Notes: a model not told the origin generated them from the sequence alone. Positions 1 through 12,486 are shown, counted from the stretch's first letter. The stretch: DNA of 64,000 nucleotides from Umbilicaria muhlenbergii (GCA_000611775.1 KK106987.1:1116001-1180000), one strand, 5' to 3'. Program-made: numbers and translations.

Positions 1-625
1 AGATTACAAGAGTTAGTACTGACAAATAGTGTAGGTCGGCCAATCAGAGGAATACTGGACATACATTATTCCAAGCCTTACTCAGGCAATTCATGTGTCT
101 CAGTGGTCTCCCTCCAAAGACCAAAGTTTATGCAAGAGCCTTTAATCAATTGTGTATCAGGAATCAACAAACCTAGATCGAGACATATTTTCTTGATACT
201 ATATTGAAGATCTATCTGTGAGGCTTTTCGTCCCGTCTGATAGGTTTAGTATACCATGTTTTAGGTAGAACACGGGCACCAGGGCATCTTCTTAATTCAT
301 ACCTCACAAGAAGCATCCAAACATGACTATTGTACGAAGGATACCTTCCGCTGGTTGAGACGGCTTGACCTTCTGGTTCTGACCAATGAGAATAATCAAG
401 CAATGACCAGCGCCGCCTAGAGTGGGATAAATATGTGAAGAAGTCCTAAAGAGCAGTGAACTGACGTGGAAGTCCTCCAGTATGCTGTTCAATCGAATGA
501 GAGGAGTCAAACAACCTCCAAAGCTGGTACTATCCCGATGAAAGGCCCAATATCATTGCCTATTCCCTCAAGTCCTTGTACTCCATATCATGCATCGTGT
601 GAACGAATCCTCTAGGGAAGATCTC
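1..625. other. No gene recognised at left edge
   Basis: Only short open frames on the minus strand are present (up to 68 codons), and none resembles a known protein. The stretch is AT-rich and may hold the 3' flank of the DUF1772 gene, which is transcribed leftwards. Confidence 0.5.
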
Positions 626-1272
626 CTAGGCAAGACTCGCCCACGCACCCAAGACCGCACCAAGCAGCGGAAAAACTCCTCTACCCAGGTTGAGAACTCC
701 CCACAAGTCAACGAGCTCTTTTGCAGACTCTCCTTTGGGCAACCCCACTTCCGTGACCTTATCCTTTACGTCCAAGCTCTCCATCTCTTTCGCCTTCGCT
801 ATCAGCTTCGCATTGACACCGCTCATGACCAATTGAGTATACGGCACAATGCTGATAGTCATCACCGCGGCCAGTGCGTACATTTCACCTCTTGGGTGAT
901 TTACAGACAACGGTGCGTTGTACAGCTTGATAGCAAGATAGCCGAAAGAAGCCAAAGACACGGCTGCGATAGGAGGAGCTGATGCCCTCCCTCGAAGGTA
1001 CATGGTACGCCATTGACGGACAAGAACGGGAGTGGGAGCAAGAAGGAGCGATGGGATAACTCCGTAAGAGAGGAAAGAGATCCCTCCTATATCATGTGAG
1101 AACAAACATCGAGCTTTCAAGGGGTGATGTGAGAGCGCCTCGAGGAGACTCGAGAAGTAGTGTTCAAGGAGAAGGTCTGGACGTGGATTGGACGAAGCAT
1201 ACCAGAGAGGATTGCCGATGTGGTGATGCCCACGACTTGGGCAAGCTTGATGGCAGTGGGTGTGTCTGCCAT
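626..1272 (-). CDS. DUF1772 (anthrone oxygenase-like) membrane protein
   Basis: Two exons, 1203-1272 and 626-1086, are joined across a 116-bp intron (donor GTATGC, acceptor ATATAG) with the phase kept. The product is about 176 residues. It starts MADTPTAIKLAQVVGIT, continues through ILSG-GISFLSYG, and has several hydrophobic stretches (for example AALAAVMTISIVPYTQLVM-like segments) typical of the four-helix DUF1772 family. Family members include anthrone oxygenases of aromatic polyketide pathways, but most fungal copies have no known role. No polyketide synthase is nearby, so I infer only a small membrane protein. The ATG at 1272 was chosen because MADTPTAI..VGIT is the usual beginning of this family. 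The family call is fairly secure and the function is not. Confidence 0.75.
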
Positions 1273-1942
1273 TGCTGCAGGTGTAAATCGACCTTGCAAA
1301 GCGACAACTCTTCAGATGGCGCTTATCACTGAAATTTTCTGATTCGGACCTGATCTAGATAGCTGACCATGTGGTGTGCTCTTTGAATCATACGAGTGGA
1401 TCTCCTCAGTATTCTCAGTTCTTCAAAATGCTTGAAAGAGGGGGAATGCGGAGGAATACGGTCCCATCTATGCGGGGTTTTGTTCTCTTTTTAGCCCTCA
1501 TAAACTGAGTCTGTCGAGTCGGTAGCTTACACGCCGCTGGCTGTCTTTTAAACGGGACCAGGAATACAGCAGCTGGTCTTGGCAAGGATCTCCACCCTGA
1601 GAGGCTTGTGTCACTTCCTCTCCCATCACGTGCTACAAGGACAGAGTACCGTGCGAATTGCGACCACTGAAACTCGGATTCCTTTCATCTAGCTACGCAT
1701 AACGCCTACCTTCCCTAAACGCGGTCACAAAGCCCTGTTCGTTCTTCGCATATCCATCCAGCGTCGTCCTACTGTACCTGCTCTTGACCAGCGTCATCTG
1801 ATGCGAGGCCCATTGATTGGGTTGACCGACCTGGGATAGTACACGCAGTCGCTCTGTGTTACCCTCCCCTCCACTGCGAAGCGTTACTGGTAAAGGACAT
1901 AATATAAAGGAAACAGAACCGGTAGCCCGCAAGATGCTGGCC
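1273..1942. other. Divergent intergenic region
   Basis: This is shared upstream DNA of the leftward DUF1772 gene and the rightward ERD2 gene. An antisense frame at 1693-2010 overlaps ERD2 exon 1 and is probably spurious. No other structure was recognised. Confidence 0.5.
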
Positions 1943-3118
1943 ATGAACATATTCCGCATACTTGGGGATGTATCGCACACGGTGTCCAAGTGTATATTAA
2001 TATGGGCCATACACTCGAATAAAAGCGCCGAAGGTAGGCATTACCCATACAACGCGGCTTGTGGTCATAGCTGATAGCATTGCTCGACAGGTGTCTCTCT
2101 GATTACACAGACCTTGTACGCCGCAGTCTTTTGCACTCGATACCTTGATCTTTTCTACCTCTTCACGAAGAAGGGCAGACTACACTTTTCCATGTGGAAC
2201 TTTGTGCTCAAGAACTTCTACATCCTATCCTCGTTCTACATCATCTTCTTGATGATGCGGGTCTATGCGCGCACACGGGAACGGGAGAAAGCTTGGAAGA
2301 TGGGGGCCTACTGCTCGGTTGGCTCCTTGATTGCTGCACCCATCGTTGCATGGATCTTCAAGAAGTGGGAAGGGTCTGGCCTTTTACAAGTATGATAGAG
2401 CCATTCGTTGCACGCAAGTACATTGCTGATAGCAAGTGTCTAGACTCTGTGGACGTTCTCCATCATTCTCGAGTCGGTCTGCGTGCTGCCTCAGCTCCTC
2501 CTGCTGCGACAAACTACGGTGCCTACTGTGATCGACTCCTTCTATTTGTTGACGCTTGGCTCGTACCGTGCCTTTTATATACTCAACTGGATCGAAAGAT
2601 GGATAGTTGAGAGGCATTTCGGTCCTATTGAAGTGATGTTCGGCATCATACAAACAGCCTTCTATGTAGATTTTGCATGGGTGTATTGGACAAGGCAACG
2701 GGTCAAGTTGCGAAATGGGGGTGTGGTGGACTCCGAGGATCTGAGTAGAGGCTGGTTAATCAGCCGTCTTCTAGGCCGAGGAAGAGCGAGTATGGACGAG
2801 GAGGAGCAGCCAGCAATTGGAACAGATGGTGACAGCATAAGACGACCTGTTAGGAATGGAGGTCGGTGGGGCGCCAGAGGGATTTCAGTTTCTGCAGACG
2901 AGGGGGTTCTGGGTCTCCCCGAACAAAACAATAGGAAGGTAGACCAAGGAAGTCCTGCCACTGAGGACCACGGACGAGCTGATATTATTGAACGCGACCG
3001 ACACGACACCAACGATGACGACAGCGACAATGACACCCTCCCTTACCATGATGGGGAAAATGGTAATATAAAAGGCGCTGTCAATGGAGCGGATTGGGAG
3101 GATGAGGAGTTCAGGTGA
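1943..3118 (+). CDS. ERD2: ER lumen protein-retaining receptor (KDEL/HDEL receptor family)
   Basis: Three exons (1943-2033, 2091-2389, 2444-3118) give about 354 residues. The receptor recognises HDEL-type C-termini in the Golgi and returns escaped ER proteins by COPI vesicles. The start MNIFRILGDVSH, the segment QTLYAAVFCTRYLDLFYLF, the ESVCVLPQLLLLRQTT motif and YRAFYILNWIERW are the conserved core of this seven-helix family. The core ends near residue 235. It is followed by a hydrophilic, Asp/Glu-rich tail of over 100 residues that short yeast Erd2 (about 219 aa) lacks. The stop codon lies directly beside a GTGAGA donor-like site (3116), so a further 3' exon cannot be excluded. An upstream in-frame ATG at 1934 is possible, but 1943 matches the family start. 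Confidence 0.88.
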
Positions 3119-5508
3119 GATTCGCGCCTCGGCCTTTCAAAAATGCATGGCTTCAAATGCTTCGTTCGGTATTGGAAGGTCGGAAGAAGAACCTTCGCAG
3201 GAATCGTGCATCCTTCCACATGCACCCCTCCACGTGCGTCCCTGACACGAAACCAAAGTTTCGACCAATTTCCGCCTTACGACCTTCCAAGCCACCGCGG
3301 CCTTCGCGCATAACATCATTACACCTTAGTGTAGCTTTTTCACCCGGACGGAATCGAGATCAAAACTGCTGGGTCGTGGTAACATGGCAATTTCCCCGGA
3401 GGCCAGGGAGGCACAGCGTCGCCGGATTGCTCGGCCTGCATGCGTCGATCGCGTGCTTGGAACTTTGACCGACTTTCGGTGGGGACGTTGATGGAAGGCC
3501 ATGTGTATACAGGGACGTGTAATCAAAGGAAGTTGGGAAGCGTGAGGCGGTCTGGAATATCGTGCAGTCGGCAGGATCAAGCTGCAAGGGCCGCTGCTGA
3601 CCGAATATCATTAGATATCCAGAACTTGGGTTCTGGTAGTCAGAGGCTGAATGGTGCAACAACGTCCTTCCAAGCCAACTATCTACCTATATGGCTACCC
3701 TATTCATTGATGATCTGGAAAACATTTCTACACGTGCTCAGCTGGCCATCGAGTACTCACCTTAGCTGAAACGCCAGTATGAGGCGCCTTGGCCGCCTGG
3801 GTAAGCACGGGAAGGTAGGTAAGGTAGGTAAGCAGTCAGCGCACGTTGCAGTACCTATCTCCCAACCTCTCGTGAGATCCCGAGCACTGGAGCAAGGCTG
3901 ATCTCCAGGTACCGACAATCTGACGAAGACAGCCGCACGAGGAAAACGTGCCTTGTGTGACGGGTTCATTCATGCTGCACGCTGCATGATTCCATTTCCT
4001 TTTCCAATGCGAACCACGATGATTAGATGCTCTCAAACACCACTCCCAATCCCCATCCATGATCCCATCAGCTTACCGTCCGCTGGTACCGTAACCACAA
4101 TAATAACATCCACGCTAGTCTGTGTATAGAGCTTTGTACATAAGCCACTTCAGCCCGTCGTTGGCAAATGGGCAAATACTCGGCGTGTGCGGCCAAATCA
4201 GTCGACGTGGGGCTTATTGCAGATAATTAAGGGCAATTATGGCCCATTCTCTGAAGCGCCCGGCCATTCTGCTTGGATTATTCTTGAATATCCTTGGCTC
4301 TCATCTTACCACATCCAGCAGCAGATCTCGAGGGCGGGAAGGAATGTGCCTTGCAACCCCCCCTTTGGGCCTGCAATAGGTTAGAGTTATCTCGGCCGAC
4401 ACGTGTACAGCTGCAGCGGGCAAGGATGGGCATCCTGCCTTAAGGCGTGTGGTAACGGTGCAGCGTCGCTAGTCGCTGCTGACCGGGGCTGCTCAGGCTG
4501 ATTCGCCAGTGATCGAGACTCCTCCACCGCCACGGCCTGTGCCCCAAATACACTGATCCTTCAGCCATCAGCATGGTTTTTCGGCTCGCTGTCCGGATCC
4601 AACACACCTGCAGCTCATGGCGACAAGGAAGACGAGTCTTCCGTCGCTGCGGGTGCTCATGAACCCGTCTGCGATCATCAGTCATGGCGACCTTAGCGGG
4701 GATGCGACGTTGTCCAAAATACCTGGACGCTGCTTGATCTCCCGTGCTGCGGTCTCCTTAGCATGTCCATCCGCCATCGCGAGCACCAACAAAGCCGGCC
4801 TTGGTCGGAGGCGAAAACAGCACTGCCATGAAATCCTCCAGTTGGACATTCATCGCAAAGCCTGAGGCTCTACTTGCCGTGGCATGGTCTGAACAAGGCC
4901 GCACATGGCTATTCCGGCACTTGGCTATCGACCATCCCGCAGGAGGGCAGAAGGGCGGACTGAAGGTGCCTATGTTGGGATGTGTCCGGCGCTTACAGTA
5001 GCTGCACGCCCAAGCCTGATCAGTGATCCTCCTCCCCAGAACAGCTACGTAAAGCAAATCCTTTTCTGCGTTCCCCAAAAAGACCTTTAGCCTCGAGCCA
5101 TGTGAAGGCCCATTTCCGTAATATGGCACAGTCGACACTAACGCTAATTGAACCCCAAAAAATCCTGAAACATACCAGGCATGATCCATGCTGGACCTCT
5201 TTTGATGCTATTCTATTCTTTCTCGCTTCTGTCAGCATATCTTAATTGCTGTCTGCGCAGGCTTCTGGCGCAGCAGTCAATGTAGCATTCGAGCAGCTTC
5301 CTCGTCCAACGACTCCTCAAGTTACACAGCCTGCCTCTGACTGGTTAATAACCGGGTATTCTTCCTGGTATTTCCCCCCTTGTATTGATCTGCATTAGCT
5401 GGTTGCACACGCACAGTTCCACGTTCCCGCTTCCCTTCCTACGTTTCATTCTCAACAGTCTATCTCAACCGCCTTTTCCTTATATTGTACCACCAGATCT
5501 TGCACTTG
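3119..5508. other. 2.4-kb region without a recognised gene
   Basis: All open frames are short and overlap each other on both strands, and none has a recognisable domain. A run of GGTAGGTAAG-type repeats lies at about 3813-3833. The right end is the promoter and 5' UTR side of the Myb-like gene at 5509, with pyrimidine-rich stretches around 5430-5500. Confidence 0.5.
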
Positions 5509-6652
5509 ATGCATTCAGACCAATTCTGTGGCGGACTCGGCTTTGATACTCTTTTTCCAAGTCAAGTCATGAGTGGTCATCATTTCTCAGAGTCGGAATG
5601 GAGCCCTTCCAATTTTGTACGACTCCATTTCTGCGTTCAGTGTCAGCTTTAGGGCAAGAGGTCGGGATGGTTCACAAGCTTATGGGTCTTACAGGCGTCT
5701 CTCCATCCTCTCGACTACGATAATCCATTCCCTACAACTCAAATACCTCCACCGATAAACGTTTCCCCTCTGTTCCCTGGCCACATTCCCCCTTTCCAGA
5801 GACCGAAGAGCAGCCCAAGCACCTTTGGACCGAACGTGGAGGATCTGTTATTCGCGGAGAACTCCTTCCGGATCAAGCAGGAGGACTACCCTCCTTCAAC
5901 CTTTCCCATGTCTCCAGTTCCAACGGCGAAAGTGGCCAGCCCTTATTATGGGGAGACCTACGGAGCCTCTAGTGCTCACTCAACACCTGCAGTGCGTCAA
6001 GCGCCCGTACCGATCGCTCCGGACCCAGTCGGTCTCCGTCAAATGAATGCTTTAAAGCGCATGCGAGACGAAGAAGAATACCAAGACTACGGGCCAAAGA
6101 GACGCAAACGAGCTGCATCCCAGGCCGGCTCAGTCGAGCTAAACGAGGAGGAGCAATTACTCATCCGACTCAAAGAAGAAGAGAACCTTCCCTGGAAAGA
6201 TATTGCTGTGCGCTTCCAGACCGAGCTTGGCAAGTCGTACCAGGTTCCTGCGCTGCAGATGCGGTTCAAGAGACTCCGCGAGCGCATGAGGGCATGGACC
6301 GAGACCGATGTATGTTACTTTTCTTTGACCCTCTCAACCAAGATTCTGATATCTGATACAGGTTCAAGCACTTGAGCAAGCCTTTGATTACTGGGAAAGA
6401 TTCCAATTCGACATCATCGCAGCAAAGGTACGCGCTGATGCAGTCTGGATTTTTCTGGATAACAACGCTGACCGTAACTAGATGCTGGATTTCGGCGCCA
6501 CCGAGCGATGGCCTGCCAAATACTGTGCTCGAAAATGGGAGGAGCTTCATCCTGGCCGGGCCCCGTTCCAAACACAGTCAAACTTCCTCCAAGATCCATG
6601 GGACACGATCAGTCCAGTGGAACCTTCAATCCACAGCCCTCGACCGCAGTGA
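5509..6652 (+). CDS. Myb/SANT-like DNA-binding protein
   Basis: Four exons (5509-5616, 5695-6309, 6362-6427, 6482-6652) join without frame breaks to give about 319 residues. The N-terminal half is Pro/Ser-rich. A basic segment, GPKRRKRAASQ, looks like a nuclear localisation signal. It precedes a helical Myb-like unit (ELNEEEQLLIRLKEEENLPW, WKDIAVRFQTELGKSY, MRFKRLRERMRAW). A second, weaker unit follows (ALEQAFDYWERFQFDIIAAK, then ERWPAKYCARKWEELHP), with Trp spacing as in SANT repeats. This suggests a nuclear DNA- or chromatin-binding protein. Targets are unknown and no metabolic genes are clearly linked. The start at 5509 gives a first exon in phase with exon 2. The exon joins are my prediction, and every intron has GT-AG ends. 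Confidence 0.8.
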
Positions 6653-7864
6653 CTTCAACGGCGAATGCGGGATTTAGGAACCTCATGACGAAATCTACAT
6701 GTTTATAGACCCTGACAGAAACCTCTGGATACAAATGTTGCAACTTGCGGCCCACAGTCTACGCAAGAAAAGCTGCTTGATGCGTTTGCAAGCAACTTCT
6801 CTACCACTTTATGTTATCTACTTGAGCGCACTCTGTTATAAGACATGATTGCTTGCTCTTCCGTTTGCCATACCCTCGAGAGAAAATCTCTCTCATGTAC
6901 TATTATTACGATGCTTCACGGCCTTTGTCCATTCAGAATTCCTGTTGATATCTATTATTTTACGAACGTAAGCGTTTGATCAGGCATCATCTCAATCAAG
7001 GAGTACAGGTTGTACAAAATGGAAACACCATCGCGATCTCTGCTGGCATCCACTTCGGCCTCTTTTCTTTGGCACGCTTTTCAATCCTGATTTTCTGGTA
7101 GAGTGGGAAATTATGTTGTCTCTTCCTTCGTACAAGGGCGGAATTGCGCGTCGTTTGATTGCAAATTTGATGCTGTTGGCGCTTTGCACTTTCTGCTGGG
7201 CAGTGCAGAACCAATGAGAGCTACCTTGACCTGAATGTGGTGATCCAACGGTCACTCACCATTATGGTGATGATTTACATTACGGGAGTACTGAACCGCA
7301 GGGCTGTGGAAGGATTCGCATAAGATTTCAATACCCAGGTTTGGTTGCTTCAGCCACCCAACTGCTCCTCCGGAGCCTCAATTTGAGCTGGGGTCTGGGA
7401 CACGACAATCTTAACAATAAGGTCTTTCGCCTGATGAGTTATTTGTAGCGTTCCATTTCGTGTCAAAGTGGCCAATGGTTACACAGCCATGACAGAGTGA
7501 GGAAGGGCTTCGGTTCGACTTGACTGTTTAAGTGGCGAGAGTGGTAGGGCGGCGTGAAATTGGTAGGCTCGCTTGGCAGGAACGAGCAGGATGTGCTGTT
7601 CTTTATTGAGCTTGTCTTTTTCGGGCAGCTGTCACGTCGCCGATGGCTCTTTAGGCAAGTTCAAACAGGTCTGCTTCCCGAGCTTTCAGCTCAAACCGGT
7701 CTTGGAGCTATAAGGCAAGCGAGCCAAACTCCGATGCAGTGAGTGATGATGTTGAGAGGTGCGTCTCAGTGCGCCATTCCTAATTTCGCGCTTTGTACTA
7801 CACCGTTCATTCGAATCTATCGAATCCACTGAATCGTCGCATTTGTCGCCTTTCCGCCGTGACA
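6653..7864. other. 1.2-kb intergenic region
   Basis: It holds the 3' flank of the Myb-like gene and the promoter of the amine oxidase. Open frames on both strands are under 90 codons and unrecognised. Confidence 0.5.
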
Positions 7865-9930
7865 ATGCAGTTCTCCGGTGTCTTCGCGTTCCTGGCATAT
7901 GCAGGTGTCCAATTTACCAGAGCCTCACCGTTACACCGGCGTAATGCGACGTGCCAAAAGACCAGCGTGGTTATACTGTAAGGGCTTCTCGGAACTCCGA
8001 ATAGTCCACGACCGGATAACTGACTTCTTCCAGCGGCGCGGGCACTGCGGGCATCACTGCTGCGGTAAGTAATCATGAAACAAATATTATCTGCAGGCAT
8101 AATCCTCATGGCCAGCTAGCAAACGCTGGCCAATCAGTCTGTGACCGACTTTTTGATTGTCGAGTACCTTGATCACATCGGTGGCAGGGTCGCCCACACG
8201 ACTTTTGGAGCTCAGGCGGACGGAACACCATACGTCATTGAGCTCGGTGCGAACTGGTGTGTATCTAAGGCAAGGTGTGAATGGTTTTGGCGCTTTGATT
8301 CTGATGCTGGTGGATTTCGCCAGGGTACAAGGTTTGGTGTCGCCTGGTGGTCCCGAAAATCCCATTTGGACGCTTGTATGTCATCCCCCAGCAATGATTG
8401 CGAGTTTGACAAGAGCGACCTTGGTTGATGGTAGAATCCAGGCCCAGAAGTACAACCTTACAAACACGTACGTGAGCTCCATAGCCCTCGATACGGACTT
8501 CATGTCCTCGACGTGGAAACCGTTTGGCTCACATGTTTTGTTACAGATACTCGAATTACTCATCAATCGAAACCTTCAACGCAACAGGCCCTTCCGACTT
8601 CGCAGACCTGTTGAACGTTTATGAAGATGCTTACTCGATACTGGAGCAAGATGCTGGCTATATACTCAGCAATAATCTTCAAGATCGCAGCGCACGGTCC
8701 GGCTTGAGTCTGGCAGGCTGGAAGCCCGGTAAAGACATGGAGGCTCAAGCTGTGGAATGGTGGGAGTTCGACTGGGAATACGCCGCCCCACCGGTATGTG
8801 CTCTCCACAGGAACCCCCAATCATGAGTGATACTAATGTGATAAGGGTGCAGGAACAAAGCTCGGAAGAATGGACTATCGTCAATTATGTACGCAATGAA
8901 GTACTTCATGTTCATTTGCCTTCATACTAACATCGAAACAGAACGCTACTTTCTACCAGTTCTCGGAGGACAATAACTATGTATTCGACCAGCGGGGTTA
9001 TAGTGCCTTCATACAGGGCGAGGCTTCAACTTTTCTGACCGCCAACGATTCTAGGTTGTTACTCAACACGATCATAACCAATGTCTCTTACAGTGAAACT
9101 GGGGTGACAATCTATAACGAAGATGGAAGCTGCATAGATGCCGATTATGCGATTTGTACATTCTCGTTAGTCCTAACTGCAAGGCCTGCTGTACTCAGCT
9201 AATCATGGCCATTCATAGCCTAGGAGTGCTCCAGAGTGACGCAGTGACCTTCTCCCCAGAGTTCCCATACTGGAAACAAGAAGGCATCGAGACTTTTTAT
9301 ATGGGCACCTACACAAAGATCTTTCTGCAATTCCCACCCGACAAAGTCTTCTGGAACACCTCGACTCAGTTTTTCCTCTATGCTGACCCTTTCGAGCGCG
9401 GTTATTTTCCCGTCTGGCAGTCTCTCGACGGCCCCGGCTTCCTTCCCGGATCGGGCATTATTTTCGTCACCGTCACCCAAGAGCAGAGCTACCGCGTCGA
9501 AGCACAAGATGACGAGCAAACAAAAGAACAAGTACTCAACGTGCTGAGAAATATGTTTGGAGCCGAAAATGTGCCCGAGCCTATAGCGTTCTTGTATCCG
9601 AAATGGACCTTGGAGCCCTGGGCGCACGGGAGCTACTCGAATTGGCCGCCTGGAACGACGCTAGAGATGCATCAGAACCTCAGGGCGAACGTTGGGCGTT
9701 TATATTTCGCAGGTGAAGCGACAAGTACAGAGTATTATGGGTTTCTGCAGGGAGCATATTTTACAGGGCAACTCGTGGCAAATTTGATAGCCGGGTGCTT
9801 GACCAAAGGGAACTGCACTGGTGGTGGCGAGGTGCATTATGAGGAGCTCTATGGAACGACGGATACGTCGCAGCTGAACTTGGCGAATGGATGGACGGTT
9901 TCAAGCTTTCAGACTATTGGAGATGTATAG
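7865..9930 (+). CDS. Secreted FAD-dependent amine (polyamine-type) oxidase
   Basis: Nine exons (7865-7977, 8034-8064, 8120-8256, 8324-8375, 8442-8467, 8547-8793, 8853-8888, 8942-9165, 9219-9930) keep one frame and give 525 residues. The N-terminus MQFSGVFAFLAYAGVQF is a signal peptide. The dinucleotide motif VVILGAGTAGITAA starts near residue 36, followed by IGGRV and ELGANWVQG, the hallmarks of flavin-containing amine oxidases. The C-terminal FAD motif RLYFAGEATSTEYYGFLQGA is also intact. Family members oxidise spermine, spermidine or other amines, releasing hydrogen peroxide. Secretion suggests extracellular amine use or peroxide production. The exact substrate cannot be read from the sequence. 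The high intron number and the 26- and 31-nt exons make this gene easy to mis-annotate. Confidence 0.9.
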
Positions 9931-10207
9931 ATGGGGGATTTATGTTCGCTGCCATGTGGGGTCTACCGCAGCTTGCCCTAAGCGCCTGAAACGCTAATTT
10001 AGTGTGTCACAAACCTTCTCTTGACGTTCCTGCACCTTTCTCCTCAACGTGATCCACTTCTCAAATCTTCCATCAGGTGGTGCCCTAAAAACTAGCAGTG
10101 GTATCTACAGCTATCTTGGGAGACTATCTCGATCCGCAAACTTTTCTCTTGGGTACGATTTCCAAAGAAGCACCGAACATTGCGCACCCGAAGGAGACTT
10201 CAGCTGG

Positions 10208-10738
10208 ATGCCAGATCATGCGGACTTTCAATTAGAAGCTGTTATGATCACCGTCCCCGTACTCAATACGGCAGTGAGAGCTGCTCTGGACGATCTTTTG
10301 GATGTCGGACCTCTAGACATTCCTAGAACGCCCGACACAGTCTTCGGCATTAGAGGAAGGCTTCAAGACTGCATCGTTCACCGTGGGCTGGATAGTATCC
10401 AGAGATGTGTTAAAGATGAAGATCTCAACGCCATCAAGTCATTTGTAGCGGCCATCATAAAAGCTTGGCGTAAGCCTGAGTACAAGTGGAGGAGCATAGC
10501 GTACGACATCTCGAAGGTTAAGCGTCGTCTTTACCAAGTCCGTCTGCTAGAAGACGGCCATGGGGAGTGGGAGCACGAGTATCAGGTTGTCGCCGACCGT
10601 GCCAGATGGGATGATTCAGCTGCTGAAGACGATACCGACGTCGAATCTCCAGATTTTCTCTACACTGGAGGCTTTTGTCCCACGTCGGAAAAGGATTGGG
10701 ATTGGTATCATGATAAGCCGGAAGAAGAGAAGTGGTAA
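10208..10738 (+). CDS. Hypothetical acidic protein, unknown function
   Basis: An open frame of 176 codons runs from ATG 10208 to the stop at 10738. The same frame is open back to a GTG at 10049, so an upstream exon (possible acceptors near 10079 and 10110) may supply the true start. The protein has a middle section of well-mixed helical composition (DEDLNAIKSFVAAIIKAWRK). Its C-terminus is Asp/Glu/Trp-rich and ends DWYHDKPEEEKW. Codon usage looks coding, but no known domain is visible. It lies only about 280 bp from the amine oxidase stop, on the same strand. Confidence 0.5.
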   Translation: MPDHADFQLEAVMITVPVLNTAVRAALDDLLDVGPLDIPRTPDTVFGIRGRLQDCIVHRGLDSIQRCVKDEDLNAIKSFVAAIIKAWRKPEYKWRSIAYDISKVKRRLYQVRLLEDGHGEWEHEYQVVADRARWDDSAAEDDTDVESPDFLYTGGFCPTSEKDWDWYHDKPEEEKW

Positions 10739-10807
10739 CTGTTTAAACATCTGCAAGTGACAGCTCACTCAAATGCTTTACCAAGCAAGCAACGAGACCT
10801 GATGGTT

Positions 10808-12262
10808 TCATAACTGCACATTATGTGCTTCGCCGTTAGCTGCGTTGCCTAACTCTTCATCTTGCTCGTCGTCTAAATCATCAAGTGGGAAGGTTAGTAT
10901 AGCGGCAATACCACCGAGACCCTCTAACCTCTTCCCACTTTCATGCTCACTGCTGAGGACTCTGACCTCGCCACCCTCCACATCTCTAACCTTATCCACC
11001 AAACGGACCCATCTCTTCCGCACACCGACGTCTTGCGCTCTGAACAGAGCATTCGATATCAGCAATACACCACCACCTCGCCCAACTGCACCCTTCTCAA
11101 CCGCTTGCTCCACCTCTTTCGGACCATACCACGCTCGTCCGTCATCTTTCCGAAGTAAAGTCATGAAATCGTCCATCAACCTTGTCTCCCGAGCGTATTT
11201 GGTGTCTTTTAGCCTTGCAGTAACTTCGGGTGATTGCAGAACCTCGTTCAATGAATGGAGATGACCAGACGAAGAATGCACGACCACAAAATTCGCCCTC
11301 TGCGCAAGAAGTGCCTTATTCCCCGTTCTCGTCGCTGTCTCGATGATGAACTTGTGAAACGCCGCAGCCGTAAACCCCGGACTCGCCAGTAGAATCGGTT
11401 TCGATTCGGTAAGATCGATCTGCCTCAGTAGTGTATCCAACGTCGTCTGAAAGAACTTCTCCAACGCCTATGCACACCCAGAGTCCCAAATCAGCAAGCC
11501 ATACTCTCATCACTGGCCCTTACCCCCCCCCCAAACCCTCCCCAAATATTCCACATGCCAACCCCAACCCAACGTACAAACTTACCTTATCATGATCCCC
11601 CTGCCTCCCCACCCCCCTCTTCCTCGGCACCCCCACCTCCACCCTCTGCCTCAACACCGTCCGACTCCCCGTCAAGACCGCCAAATTCGCCACCCCCTCC
11701 TGCATCACCACCGCCCACACCTCCCCCTGCCTGGCCTCATCGCACGCCTCCCGTACTATCCCCCTCGCCACACTATCCCACCCTTCCCCGTCACTGCCCA
11801 CCTTTTCCAGCGTGAAATTCCGGCCCAGTTCTAGGTCCAGCGTGTGGTATTGTCCGATTTTGGCGTGTTTGGTTTCGGATGCGATCTGGCCCGAGACGTG
11901 GAGGGTTGAGGCCTGGGTGTCGAAGTCGATGGACCGGACGCGGATCAGGAGGGTTGTGTGGATGCGGGTGGAGCTTGTGGAGCCCGTGGCTGTGGTTGTG
12001 GTTATGCGGCGGAGGGCGGAGGCGAGGAGGAGGTCGGTGGGGCGGATTAGGTTGTAGGCGTGCCACTGGGGGGGGGTGTTAGTGGGGTGTTTGGGGCGGG
12101 AGGGTGATGTAGGGGAGGGGAGGGGAGGAGAGGGGAGGGTATGAAAGTGAGGGCAGGGGAGGGCAGGGGCGGAATGGCGCAGACCATGTCTTCCGGTTCT
12201 TCGGGGAGGAGGGTCACGGTGCCGGAACCGTCGCGCTCGATGGATTGTTTTATGAGCCGCAT
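10808..12262 (-). CDS. DOM34: Dom34/Pelota ribosome-rescue factor
   Basis: Three exons (12185-12262, 11586-12065, 10808-11467) give 405 residues. The start MRLIKQSIERDGSGTVTL followed by EEPEDM-WHAYNLI is diagnostic of Pelota. With Hbs1, Pelota binds stalled ribosomes that have an empty A site and starts no-go and non-stop decay in the cytoplasm. The central domain (REACDEARQGEVWAVVMQEG) and the C-terminal eRF1-like domain 3 (GVLLISNALFRAQDVGVRKR) are both complete. The tail is acidic, as usual. Intron 1 (12066-12184) is almost pure polypyrimidine on the coding strand, yet its donor (GTCTGC) and acceptor (CCCAG) restore the conserved M-W junction exactly. Confidence 0.92.
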
Positions 12263-12486
12263 GGTTGGTTGATTGATGGGTTGGATCTAAGAGGAGGTCG
12301 AGTGGAATGGATGTGATAAGGCAAACGGTGGTATGTGCTGGGGAAGAATCTTGAAGGTTGGGGAGAAGATGATTCGAGATGAATTGGGCTTAGTTTGGGG
12401 GTTATCGATAAGGGTCAGCTGGTTTGGTGACGTCGAGGTCGGTCGCTGCCGAGGGTTGATAAGGTAGCTACAATATAACCATAGCC

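Noticed and set aside
1693-2010. 105-codon minus-strand frame
   Set aside because: It overlaps ERD2 exon 1 antisense and has no recognisable domain. A short gene cannot be excluded, but there is no positive support.
4758-5189. 143-codon minus-strand frame
   Set aside because: Cys/Pro-rich unstructured composition, overlapping open frames on the other strand and no domain.
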